Shown: piece by piece, positions 54,610 through 63,700 of the stretch
Numbering within the stretch: the stretch's first letter is position 1
Layout of the letters: every line of letters starts with the position of its first letter
Source of the DNA: an uncultured Opitutia bacterium
GTDB lineage: Bacteria; Verrucomicrobiota; Verrucomicrobiia; Opitutales; UBA953
NCBI GenBank assembly: GCA_945957395.1
Contig: CAMFKE010000001.1
Location: 1 to 64,000, forward strand
Direction: 5' to 3'
Length of the DNA: 64,000 nt
Position numbers and translations under genes: made by a program
Notes under the pieces: generated by a model
What the model was told of the DNA's origin: nothing
Seen by the model: only the letters and a program-made list of their open reading frames with translations
Database searches by the model: none

Positions 54610-55608
54610 ATGACCAAAATCCTCGTGACCGGCGGCGGCGGCTTCCTCGGGCGTGCGATCGTGAATCGCCTGCTCGAAAGCGGCCACGGCGTGCGCGTGG
54701 TGGGGCGCGGGGCGCAGCCCGAGCTGGAGGCGGCCGGGGTGGAGTTCGTGCGGGGCGACCTCGCGCAGCCCGGGGTGGCCCGGCGCGCGGTGGCCGGTTG
54801 CGACACGGTTTTCCATGTGGCGGCGAAGGCCGGCGTGTGGGGCGACTTCGTGGAGTTTCACCGCGCCAACGTGGAGGCCACCCGGCTTTTGCTGGAGGCG
54901 GCTCGCGAGGCGGGTGTGTCGCGCTTCGTGTACACCTCGACTCCCAGCGTGGTGTTCAATGGCTCGGCTCTGGCGGGCGCCGATGAATCGCTCCCCTATG
55001 TGGAGCCCTCGAAGTGCCCGTGCGCCTACCCGGTGACGAAGGCCGAGGCCGAGCGGCTCGTGCTCGCCGCGAACGCCCCGGATTTTCGCACCTGCGCCCT
55101 GCGCCCGCATCTCATCTGGGGCGTCGGCGACAACCATCTGGTGCCGCGTGTCGTCGCCCGCGCCCGCGCCGGCAGGCTTCGCATCGTGGGGCGCGGTGAC
55201 AATCGCGTGGACATGACGCATGTCGACAACGCCGCACACGCCCACCTGCTCGCGCTGGATGCGCTTTCGCGCGGCACGGCGTGCGGCCGGGCCTACTTCC
55301 TGTCCGACGGGGCGCCCGTGCCGCTGTGGGGGTGGATCAACGGACTGCTGGGTCGGCTGGGCGTCGCTCCGGTCACGCGACGTGTGCCCGTGTGGGCCGC
55401 GTATGCGGCGGCCACGGTGGCCGAGGGCCTTTGGCGGATTTTGCGGCGTGAGGGCGAGCCGCCCATGACGCGGTTTGTCGCCGTGGAACTCTCCAAGGAC
55501 CATTGGTTCTCCATTGAGGCCGCCATGCGCGACCTCGGTTACGCGCCGGTGGTGGATAACGAACGGGCTCTCGCGGAACTGGCGGATTGGCTCAAGTCCG
55601 GCCGCTGA
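54610..55608 (+). CDS. OleD-like 3-beta-HSD family NAD(P)-dependent reductase
   Basis: A 332-residue extended SDR with cofactor loop VTGGGGFLGRAI and catalytic YPVTK (Y-x3-K) after VYTSTPSVV. Segments VFHVAAKAGVWG, LRPHLIWGVGDNHLVPRV and GEPPMTRFVAVELSKDHW closely recall OleD, the 2-alkyl-3-oxoalkanoate reductase of long-chain olefin biosynthesis. The oleA, oleB and oleC partners are not in this window, so function as OleD is a family-based inference. Alternatively it is a generic sterol-type dehydrogenase. It is divergent from the polyprenyl synthetase. Confidence 0.83.
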   Translation: MTKILVTGGGGFLGRAIVNRLLESGHGVRVVGRGAQPELEAAGVEFVRGDLAQPGVARRAVAGCDTVFHVAAKAGVWGDFVEFHRANVEATRLLLEAAREAGVSRFVYTSTPSVVFNGSALAGADESLPYVEPSKCPCAYPVTKAEAERLVLAANAPDFRTCALRPHLIWGVGDNHLVPRVVARARAGRLRIVGRGDNRVDMTHVDNAAHAHLLALDALSRGTACGRAYFLSDGAPVPLWGWINGLLGRLGVAPVTRRVPVWAAYAAATVAEGLWRILRREGEPPMTRFVAVELSKDHWFSIEAAMRDLGYAPVVDNERALAELADWLKSGR

Positions 55609-55666
55609 GCGGCGACCGGCTCAATTCGCGCTCGCCGAGCGCCGGGCGCGCCTTTGCCTACGGCGC

Positions 55667-56596
55667 ATGAGCAAGCGTGTCGCCGTCGTCGATATCGGTT
55701 CGAACTCCATCAAAATCCTCGTGGCCGAAGGTCCCGGGGTGAAGCCCGTGTTCGAGAAGACACTGGAGACGCGCCTGTCGCCAGGTCCGGACGAGCCGCA
55801 GGACGCGATCTCGGAGCGCGGCGTCGCCGCCGGAGTGGGGGCGGTGGCCGCGTTGCTGCCGTTCGCCGATTTGCACGGCGCGGAGTCGATCGCGGTGGTC
55901 GCCACAAGCATGGTGAGGGAGGCCGCCAACCGCGCCGAGTTCGCCGAGGCCATCGAGGACTGCACGGGGGAGCGTCTGCGCATCCTCACCGGCACCGAGG
56001 AGGCCGCCGGCATCGCGGCCGGCGTGGCCACCGACCCCGCCTTCGCCGGGGTTGCGCGACTGGGCATCTTCGACCTGGGCGGCGGTTCTCTGGAATTCAT
56101 CCACCGGGTGGACGGCAAGGTGCGAACTGCCGTGAGCCACCGCGTGGGCGCGGTGCGCATGACGCGGCGGTTTGTGCTCAACCCCGCGGAGCCCGTGGGC
56201 GTCGCCGAGCTGGCCGCCGTGCGCAACGAGGTGAATACGCACTTTGCTCCGGTCATCGCCGACGCTTTGAAGACGGGCCCGCTGGCTCTCGCCGGATGCG
56301 GGGGCGCGTTTTCCGCCGCCCGCGCCATGCTGGGCGCGCGTGCGGGCAAAGGCGCCCGCGAGACGGATCCGTTCCTGAGCGTCGCCGCGCTTGAGGAGCT
56401 TTTGCACGAGGTGGCCTCCAATCCGCTGGATGCGCGCATCGCCATCCCCGGCGTGCCGGCGGCGCGCGCGGACATTCTGCCTGCGGCCTTCGCGACGCTC
56501 CTGGAGCTCGCCGCGCTCGCCAAGGCCACCGGGTTCACGCACTCGTGGCGCAACCTGCGCTACGGCGTGGCCGCCGAAATGCTACGCCGCCGCTGA
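55667..56596 (+). CDS. Ppx/GppA-family phosphatase
   Basis: A 309-residue ASKHA-fold protein: VAVVDIGSNSIKILVAEG, VATSMVREAANRAEF and LGIFDLGGGSLEFIHRVDGK are the phosphate loops. It cleaves polyphosphate or pppGpp; the short length (no C-terminal HD domain) matches the compact exopolyphosphatase-like forms. The start at 55667 trims a non-conserved upstream frame. It lies 58 nt downstream of the OleD-like gene on the same strand. Confidence 0.9.
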   Translation: MSKRVAVVDIGSNSIKILVAEGPGVKPVFEKTLETRLSPGPDEPQDAISERGVAAGVGAVAALLPFADLHGAESIAVVATSMVREAANRAEFAEAIEDCTGERLRILTGTEEAAGIAAGVATDPAFAGVARLGIFDLGGGSLEFIHRVDGKVRTAVSHRVGAVRMTRRFVLNPAEPVGVAELAAVRNEVNTHFAPVIADALKTGPLALAGCGGAFSAARAMLGARAGKGARETDPFLSVAALEELLHEVASNPLDARIAIPGVPAARADILPAAFATLLELAALAKATGFTHSWRNLRYGVAAEMLRRR

Positions 56597-56614
56597 TTCG
56601 CCGAAACGGCCCGC

Positions 56615-57331
56615 TCACTCGGACGGCGGGCGCGGGTCGTTTTCCCCGGCCAGTGCCGCCAGCGCCGCGCGTGCGGCGGCTTCTCCGGCGAGCTTGAGTG
56701 AGGCGCCTTCGCCGAGTCCATGGCTCACGCCTTCTATGCGCACCTCCACGGTGAAACGCCGGGCGTGGACGGGGCCCTCCGCGGCGACGGTCCGATATTC
56801 GATGAGAGCGCCCGCATTGGCGCCGCGGGAGCGGGCCTGCACGAGTTCCTGAAGCTTGTTTTTCGGGGAATCCACCGGCTTCACCGACATGAGTTCCTCG
56901 CCGAGCAGGCTCAGTGTCAGCGCCCTTGCGGCCTCGATTCCGGCGTCGCGGTAGACGGCGCCCACGAGCGCTTCCATCGCGTTTTCCGCCGCCGAATCCG
57001 TGCCGCGGACCCGGGCGGACGCCGCCGGGTCGTCGCCGGCGTCGATGAGCTCGGTCAGGCCGAGGTTCCGAGCGAGGCGCGTCAGCGTCGGGCCGGACGC
57101 CAGTGTGGCGCGGCAGGCGGAGAGCTCGCCCTCGCCGGCTTCCGGCCGAGTCGCGTGAAGGGCGTCGGCCAGCACCAGGTTGATCACGGCGTCACCGAGA
57201 AACTCCAGTCGCTCGGAGTCGAGCGGGCTGCCGTCAGGCTTGCGGCGGCGGGCGCACGGGTGGGTGAGCGCTTCGCACGCGAGTTCGGGGCGGGCGAAGC
57301 GGTGGCCGGCAATCGACTCGGGCAGGGGCAT
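56615..57331 (-). CDS. rnc: Ribonuclease III
   Basis: The protein has 238 residues. The signature ERLEFLGDAV is at residues 40-49, with catalytic acidic residues later (AENAMEALVGAVYRDAG). The C-terminal double-strand RNA-binding domain spans about 160-230 (PKNKLQELVQA, ASLKLAGEAAARAALA). It processes rRNA and regulates mRNAs. It is convergent with ppx at a ~20-nt interval without an obvious terminator. Confidence 0.95.
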   Translation of the reverse strand: MPLPESIAGHRFARPELACEALTHPCARRRKPDGSPLDSERLEFLGDAVINLVLADALHATRPEAGEGELSACRATLASGPTLTRLARNLGLTELIDAGDDPAASARVRGTDSAAENAMEALVGAVYRDAGIEAARALTLSLLGEELMSVKPVDSPKNKLQELVQARSRGANAGALIEYRTVAAEGPVHARRFTVEVRIEGVSHGLGEGASLKLAGEAAARAALAALAGENDPRPPSE

Positions 57332-57411
57332 GTGGACGGAGGCGTGAGCCCGGGCGTTTTCCGTCGCGCGGGCTGCGCTTTGGGCGGGAAACCCGGCGGG
57401 GAAGGGGCGTC

Positions 57412-57675
57412 TTACTTGGCGGACGCGTTGACGGGCGCCGGGGCGACGATGCCCAGGTTGCGCTGTTCTTCAGCGGTCAGGGGGCGCTCGCTGATGTACT
57501 CCTTGTAGACATTGGTGCCTTCGACGCGCTGCCAATAGGTGTAACTAGAGGACTGGGGAAGCGGCATGGTTTCGTTGACCAGGGCGCTCACCGGGTCGGT
57601 GCAAGGGTCGGAGGCCGAACCGCAGCCGGCGAGGGAGAGAATGAGGGCGGCGGCGGCGATGTTGCGCAAGTTCAT
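57412..57675 (-). CDS. Small lipoprotein of unknown function
   Basis: An 87-residue protein with a lipoprotein signal: NLRNIAAAALILSLAGCGSA, the Cys being the lipidation site. The mature part is short and polar with no recognised domain. A fitting partner for the neighbouring envelope operon is possible but unproven. Start at 57675. Confidence 0.78.
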   Translation of the reverse strand: MNLRNIAAAALILSLAGCGSASDPCTDPVSALVNETMPLPQSSSYTYWQRVEGTNVYKEYISERPLTAEEQRNLGIVAPAPVNASAK

Positions 57676-57759
57676 GGGGAGTGAATGTCGGGTGGTGCCG
57701 GCATGCTCTGCGGGCGCCCAGAGATTGTCAACGAGCCGGACGGCGAAGCGTCGGCGCAT

Positions 57760-57794
57760 AAAAAAGCGCGCCCCCCCGTGAAGGGTGGCGCGCT
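57760..57794 (-). terminator. Terminator of the TPR-ExbBD operon
   Basis: On the minus strand AGCGCGCC/GGCGCGCT (8 bp) is followed by a run of T residues (A residues at 57760-57765 on the plus strand). It lies 31 nt past the last ExbD stop. Confidence 0.85.
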
Positions 57795-57825
57795 GTCTTC
57801 GGCGTGGGAATGCGCCGGTAGCCTT

Positions 57826-58278
57826 TTACTCGGCGTCGGCCGTGGCGAATGTCACGTTTTCCGAGGCGCCGGCCTTGGCGAGGGCGTTCAGAACATACGC
57901 GATGCGCTCGTACTTGGCGGTCTCCTCGGCCGAGACGGTGACGAGGATCTTCTGGTTCGAGCGACGCGCGTTTTCGGCAACCATCTTCATCTCCTGCGTG
58001 AGCGTGGCGAGGTTCTCGTCGGTCTGGCTGTCGACCGGGTTGTCGTTGACCGAGACCTGGCCGTTTTCGGCGATGGAGATGGTCACTTCATCCGGGGAGT
58101 CGGTGGGGGCCGAAGTCGAGGCTTCGGGGTCCCCCGGAAGCTTCATTTTGAGTTCATGCTCCACCTTCACGCTGCCTGCCATGACCATGAAGAAGAGCAT
58201 GATGACGAAGACCACGTCGATCATGGGCGCGATCTGGAAGCCCATGTCCGGGTGGCCGGTTTTTGCGCGATGCTTCAT
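57826..58278 (-). CDS. ExbD/TolR-family protein, copy 2
   Basis: A 150-residue protein: short cytoplasmic tail, one membrane helix (MIDVVFVIMLFFMVMAG) with the proton-path aspartate at D21, and a periplasmic domain with ILVTVSAEETAKYERIAYVLNAL. It is the last gene of the operon, 4 nt after the other ExbD. With ExbB it would form the proton-conducting motor. Confidence 0.92.
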   Translation of the reverse strand: MKHRAKTGHPDMGFQIAPMIDVVFVIMLFFMVMAGSVKVEHELKMKLPGDPEASTSAPTDSPDEVTISIAENGQVSVNDNPVDSQTDENLATLTQEMKMVAENARRSNQKILVTVSAEETAKYERIAYVLNALAKAGASENVTFATADAE

Positions 58279-58282
58279 GGTG

Positions 58283-58741
58283 TCACTGGTTCAGCCCGGA
58301 GAAGGCGATGTTGTCGATGCCGGCTTCGGCGCCCCACATGAGGGCCTTGTTGATGAACTTGGCCTGCACGTTCTTGTCGGCTCGCACGAGCAGTCGGAAA
58401 CCGGCGTCGGTGCCCCTGCGTCGTTCGAGTTCCTTGATGAGCGGACCGATGCCGTTGACGCTGGGCGTCTCGGTGTCGATCTCGCCGATGTCGCGGTCGT
58501 CGAGTTTGAACTTGGCGACCTTCAGGCCGGAGTCCCAGGAGATGTTGATAAGACCGCACTTGGCCTTGTCGTCCCGCTTGATGCCGGCGGGTGTGACCGG
58601 AAGCTGGATGGACTGGTCGACCTTGAGGGTCTGCGAGGTGGTGATGCTCATGAAGAAGATGAGCATCACGAGGAGAACATCGATGAGCGGGGCGACCTGG
58701 AATTCCGGTTCGCCGTCGCCACCGCCGCCGCCGCCTGCCAT
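58283..58741 (-). CDS. ExbD/TolR-family protein, copy 1
   Basis: A 152-residue protein. The N-terminus is Gly-rich (MAGGGGGGDGEPEFQ), then PLIDVLLVMLIFFMSIT with aspartate at D21, and a periplasmic part ending in LLVRADKNVQAKFINKALMWGAEAGI. It differs markedly from copy 2, suggesting a heteromeric ExbD pair. It lies 48 nt after ExbB. Confidence 0.92.
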   Translation of the reverse strand: MAGGGGGGDGEPEFQVAPLIDVLLVMLIFFMSITTSQTLKVDQSIQLPVTPAGIKRDDKAKCGLINISWDSGLKVAKFKLDDRDIGEIDTETPSVNGIGPLIKELERRRGTDAGFRLLVRADKNVQAKFINKALMWGAEAGIDNIAFSGLNQ

Positions 58742-58789
58742 GGTGGGAGGGGGTTGGGGTTAGGGCTGCTTGAGTCCGCTTTGGCGGAA

Positions 58790-59665
58790 TCAGGCGGCCG
58801 GGGTGGATTCGCCGGCGGGAGCGGTCGTGGCTTCGGCCCAGACGGGCTTGGCCGCGTAGATTTCTTCGTCGCCGATGTGGGTGCCGGCGAGCTCTTCGTA
58901 GGGCATGTTGCGGAAGAGCGAGGCGGCGAGTTCCTGCAGGTCGTGCATCATCTTGGTGACGCGGTTGCGCAGCAGGTAGTAGGTGATGAAGGCGGGAATG
59001 GCGACGAAGAGACCCGAACCGGTGGCCACGAGCACTTCACCGATGTGACCGGCGAGCGCGCCGGCATCGCCGGCGCCGGACTTGCCGAGGGCGTCGAAGG
59101 CGCCCATCATGCCGGTGACGGTACCGGTCAGACCGATCATGGGGGCGCAAACGCCGATGACGGAGAGGTAGGAGATGCGGGCGTCGAAGCCGGCCTTAAC
59201 GCGGTCGAGTTCGGAGAGCATGGCCTCTTCGGTCATGGTCTTGCCATCCGGGCAGTAGGCGATGCCGGCACGGACCACGTCGCAGACGGGGCAGGGGTGC
59301 GTCTTGGCGAAGTTGTAGGCGCCGACATAGTCGCCGGCGCGGAAGAAGTTGCGCAGGGCCTCGACGGAGGCGGGAGGGTAGACCTTGCCGTTGCTGGTCT
59401 TGATGAAGCCGTCGACGGTGAACCAGACCATGAAGATGGAGGCTGCGGCGATGACGTGCATCACCCAACCGCCGAGGCGGTAGTAGTCGATAAGGGTCTT
59501 GTCCTTGCCGCCGCCGTGGGCGTCGGCCTTCTTTTCGGCGGGCGCGGCGGCGGTTTCGGTGGCGGGGGCCTCCTGGGCGAGGACGACGGCCGGGGTGGCG
59601 ATGGAGAAGGCCGCGATGCCGATGGCGACGGCGGCGGCGAGCTTGCGGAGGGACTTGAGGATCAT
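58790..59665 (-). CDS. ExbB/TolQ/MotA-family proton channel protein
   Basis: A 291-residue protein. It has an N-terminal hydrophobic signal-like segment (LAAAVAIGIAAFSIATPAVV) and an Ala/Glu-rich stretch before the canonical three helices (GGWVMHVIAAASIFMVWFTV, LSVIGVCAPMIGLTGTVTGM, LVATGSGLFVAIPAFITYYL). The signature GTVTGMMGAF matches ExbB. A cysteine motif C125-x2-C128-x9-C138 lies in the predicted cytoplasmic loop, which is unusual. It should form the pentameric channel with ExbD. Confidence 0.93.
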   Translation of the reverse strand: MILKSLRKLAAAVAIGIAAFSIATPAVVLAQEAPATETAAAPAEKKADAHGGGKDKTLIDYYRLGGWVMHVIAAASIFMVWFTVDGFIKTSNGKVYPPASVEALRNFFRAGDYVGAYNFAKTHPCPVCDVVRAGIAYCPDGKTMTEEAMLSELDRVKAGFDARISYLSVIGVCAPMIGLTGTVTGMMGAFDALGKSGAGDAGALAGHIGEVLVATGSGLFVAIPAFITYYLLRNRVTKMMHDLQELAASLFRNMPYEELAGTHIGDEEIYAAKPVWAEATTAPAGESTPAA

Positions 59666-59735
59666 GGTGGGGTAAGTTCTTGCGGAGGGTTGATTAAAGG
59701 CGAACGGCTGAGGGCGAAAGGCTAAAGGGCGGCGG

Positions 59736-60758
59736 TCAGGAGCCGGTTTCTTCGGCTGCTTGAGCCGCGGCGGGGGCGGCTTCGGCGGCCGGGGCTGGAG
59801 CCGGGGCTGGCTTTTCCTCGGTCGGGGCGGCGGTGGCGCCTGCGGCGCGGTTTTCCTCGGCCACGCGTTCCTCGCGCGGGAGGAGCGACTTGGCTTCGGC
59901 GGCCTCCTTGGAGACGGGGAAGTCGCGAATGATCTCGCGCAGGTAGAAGGCTGAGGCGAGGTCGAGCCGCTGCGGGCGGTTGGCCGGGGTGTCGAGGGCG
60001 CGCAGGGACTTGGCGGTGCCCAGGTACGCGGCCGGGATGAAGGTCTTTTCGGCGCCGAAGAAGACGGGGACGCGCAGGTAGGTGTTGAGGGCCGCCTCGT
60101 ATTTGCGTGTGGCGAACAGCGAGTCGGCCTTGATGAGCGTGAGCTTGGCCTGCATGTCCGGCTCCTCGAGTTCGCCCAGGAGCTGGTCGGCCTCGACGAG
60201 CACGGAGGCGTGGTCGCCCTCCTTCACCCGGCGGTTGATCTTGGCCAGTTTGATTTTGGCGGCCAGACCGGGGACGGAGCCGTCGTCGGCCTCCTCGAGC
60301 ACGGCGATGAACGCGGAGAGCGCGGCGGTGTTGCTCAGCTCGGAAAGGGCGTCGAGCTTCACCTCGGCGGCCTTGAGCCAGGGGGAGCCGGGCAGCTTGC
60401 GGATGGGGTCGAACTGGCGCAGCACGGGCTCGATGACATTGAGCGCCGAGGCGTGCTCGCCGCGCTGCACCTGTTCGGCGGCGGTGGTGATGGCGGAGGG
60501 CAGCTTGGGCCACTCCATGCGCTTGAGCGTGGAGAGCTTGCGGGTCAGTTCGACGCCGTCACCGCGGTTGAAGGTGATTTCCGAGCCTTTCCAGACGGCC
60601 TTGGTGGGGTCGGGCTTGGTGCCGGCCGGGGCGAAGGGGTCGTTGAGGGGCCACTTCTCCTCCTTGCCGCCGACATTGAAGACGACGGATTGGGCGAGGA
60701 GTCCGGCGGGGGCGAAGGCCGCCGCGGCCAGGGCGAGTATGCGAAGGGATTGACGCAT
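59736..60758 (-). CDS. Periplasmic TPR-type protein of the ExbBD operon
   Basis: A 340-residue protein. Signal peptide RQSLRILALAAAAFAPAGLL, then VVFNVGGKEEKWPLNDPFAP and helical TPR-like repeats over ~200 residues. The C-terminal ~60 residues are a low-complexity Ala/Pro/Glu tail. It lies between the large TPR protein (19 nt upstream) and ExbB (70 nt downstream), so it should be part of the same envelope complex. Start at 60758. Confidence 0.8.
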   Translation of the reverse strand: MRQSLRILALAAAAFAPAGLLAQSVVFNVGGKEEKWPLNDPFAPAGTKPDPTKAVWKGSEITFNRGDGVELTRKLSTLKRMEWPKLPSAITTAAEQVQRGEHASALNVIEPVLRQFDPIRKLPGSPWLKAAEVKLDALSELSNTAALSAFIAVLEEADDGSVPGLAAKIKLAKINRRVKEGDHASVLVEADQLLGELEEPDMQAKLTLIKADSLFATRKYEAALNTYLRVPVFFGAEKTFIPAAYLGTAKSLRALDTPANRPQRLDLASAFYLREIIRDFPVSKEAAEAKSLLPREERVAEENRAAGATAAPTEEKPAPAPAPAAEAAPAAAQAAEETGS

Positions 60759-60777
60759 GGGGTGTGCGTGCGAGGGG

Positions 60778-63700
60778 TTAGTTGAGACCGGCGAGGTACT
60801 TCTCGGCCTCGGCCCATTCGGGGGTGTTCTTGTATCGATCCTGCACGCGAGCATCGGCGTTCTTGAAGAACTGCTGGTTGAGCGTGAGGGCCGCGTCGGG
60901 GCGGCGGTCGAGCTTTTCGGCAAGCAACCTGGCGGCGGCGAGCACGGCCTTTGCGGAGTACTTCTCGTACTTCTTCCACTGCAGATAGCAGGCCTGGTAG
61001 GCGTCGTGAGCCTCCTTGTACTTGCCCCGGCGCTCCTCGATGAGGGCCAGGTAGTACTTGCAGCCGGCGGTGACTTCGCCGCGCCATTCCTTCACCTTGG
61101 CGATGCCGTCGAAGAGCTTGGCGGCTTCGTCGAGGTTGCCGATGTCGAGTTGGGCGCGCGCTTCGAGGAAGCGCAGGTCGCGCTCGCGGGTGAAGGCGAT
61201 GCCGCTTTCGAGGGCGTCCTGGGCGATGGCCAGGGCGTCCTTGGGCTTGTTCTTGTCCAGGGCGATCTGGGAGAGTCCGGAGAAGGCGAAGTCGGCGAAG
61301 GAGGAGCCGCGGAAGGTCTCCTTGAGGTAGGAGAAGAACCGGGCGGCGTCGTCGGGCTTGCCGGTGGCGAGCAGGTGGTCGCCCAGGATGGCGAGGATGG
61401 TCGGGCTGAGCTCGTCGGGCTTGAAGCGACGGGCCATGAGGTCGTACTCGGCGGCCGCCTTTTCGGGCTGACGCAGGGCCTTGGCGATCTCGGCCTTGGC
61501 GAAGGAGCCGCGGGCCTGGGCGATGAGCGTGCTCTGGTTCTCCTTCAGCTTGAGAAGGGTTTCGAGCTCCTTGGGCGCGTCGAAGGGTTCGGCGCTGCCC
61601 GGCTTGTCGCGGTTCATCTTGTCGCGACGGCGCACCTCGCGAGCCAGCTTCTGGGCCAGCTCGAGCACGAGGTTTTCAACGTTCTCCTGGCGCACATCGT
61701 TGATGTTTTCGACGATGGCGTTGGAAAGGATGAGCTTGGCCTCCTCGGAGCTCTTGAGCTTTTCCTCGGGGGTCTTGCCCATGCGCTCGGTGCACTTGAT
61801 GACCCAGTAAAGGTGGCCGAGGGCGTCGGGGCTCTTGGTGTCGCGCTGGTAGAGACCTTCGTAGACTTCGCGAAGGCGCTTCCAGTCGCCGCGGGCGGGC
61901 AGGCTCTTGTTCAGTTCGCGCAGGGCGAAGTCGAGCACCTGCTTGTTGTCCCCGGCTTTCTTGGCGGTCTCGATGTAGCCGTCGATGGCCATCGAGGCGT
62001 AGCGCGCGCGCTCCTCCTTGGAAAGCGACTTGATGTCGGCGATCTTGTTGTGCGCGTCGGCCTTGAGGTTGATGACTTCCGGAATCTGGTTGATCACGGA
62101 GGGGTCGATCGAGTCGCCGTACTCCTTGAGCCACATTTCGCAGCGTTGCACGACCTTCTCGGCGTTGACCTTGGCTTCCTTGTCGTTGGCCGGCTTGACG
62201 CCGAGGATGACGAGGGCGTAGCGGTAGGCGACATCGGCGCCGAAGCGGCCGGTGGCGCCGTAGGTGTTGCGGTATTCGTCGAAGCCGGCGATGGTTTCGC
62301 GATACTTGCCCTCGTAGAAGTAGGTGAGGGCGCGCATGTAGGTCATGCTTTCGCGCTGGCTGCTGGAGGGCCAGGTGGAAAGGAACTTCTCGATGGCGGT
62401 GCGGGCGTCGGCCCAGTCGACGTTGCGGAAGAGCGAGTCGGCGATGGCCGCGTCGATGTATTCGCGGTCCTCGTTCTTGAGGTCGGGCACGTTCGCGAGG
62501 GCCCAGCGGAAGTTCTTCACGGCCAGATTGTACTCCTCCTGGTCGCGGAAGATGTCGCCGAGCATGACGGCCACATTGCCCTTAAGCTGGCTCTGCGTGA
62601 ACTTGGAGAGGAACTTTTTGCATTCCTCCTGAGCTTCGGTGAAGCGGCGGATCTCGTTGAGGCAGACGATGTAGTAATAGTTGGCGACATCGCCCTTCTT
62701 CTCCATGGCGCCGTCCGCGCCGGGGATTTCGAAATCAGGATCCTTGTCCATGATTTCCTTGAAGGCGATGCGGGCCTCCCAGGGGCGCTGCAACTCCACG
62801 AGGCAAAGGCCGAGCCGGTAGGCCAGCACGGAGTCGTAGCTCTTGTTTTTCTGGAAGCTCTCGCGGTTGCGCTTGAGGGCCTCGAGGTCCTCCTCGGCCT
62901 TGCGCAGGGGGTCTTCGCCCGCCTGGAGCCCGGTGGCGTTCGAGTTCGCGGCGTTGGCGGGGGCCGCGGGGCGGCTCTTGATCTGCTCGACGCGGGCCTG
63001 GGCCTGCTCGATGGCCTTGTCCATGAAGGCGCCGATGTACTTGCGACGGTGCACGCCCTGGTAGGCGGCGATGGCCGACTTGTAGAGCCCCTGGCGCTTC
63101 ACGACATCGGACGGGGCCGTGGAGCCCTGCAGCGCCTCGGCTTCGCCGAAATAGCGGTCGCCCAACTCGAGTTTGAGGAAGTTGGAGCGTACGAGGTCGG
63201 CGGGGTTGGTGAGCTTGGCCTCGAGCTCGGAGCGGAGCTGGTTGGCTTCGGCGGCCATGCCGAGCTTGGTGTAGAGTCCGACGAGCTTGTAGCCGGCTTC
63301 GCGCACCTCGGGGATGGTGAGGTTGTTCTGCGTGATGGGCTTGACCATCTCCATCGCGGCGCGCGTGGCGGCCTGCTGTTCGGCGGGCGTGCCCTTGGCG
63401 GCCTTCTGTTCGGTCAGGTCGGCCATGTACATGACCGCCTTCATGCGGTCGGAGAACTGGTCGGTGGCGACGCCGAGGCTGAACATGCGCAGGCCGCGGA
63501 TGGCCTCGTCATGCTTGCCCTGCTTGGCCAGGCACTCCGACAGGGAAAGCATGGCGGCGCCGCGGAAGTTGTTGCCGGGCAGCAGGATGTCGCCCGCCCC
63601 GTTGGGGAATTTCTGCAGGTCGAGGAAGTCCCTGAGGAAGGGTTCGGCCTCGGCCCACTTGCCGCGGTTCAACTGGCAGGCGGCGCGGCGCACGGTCAGT

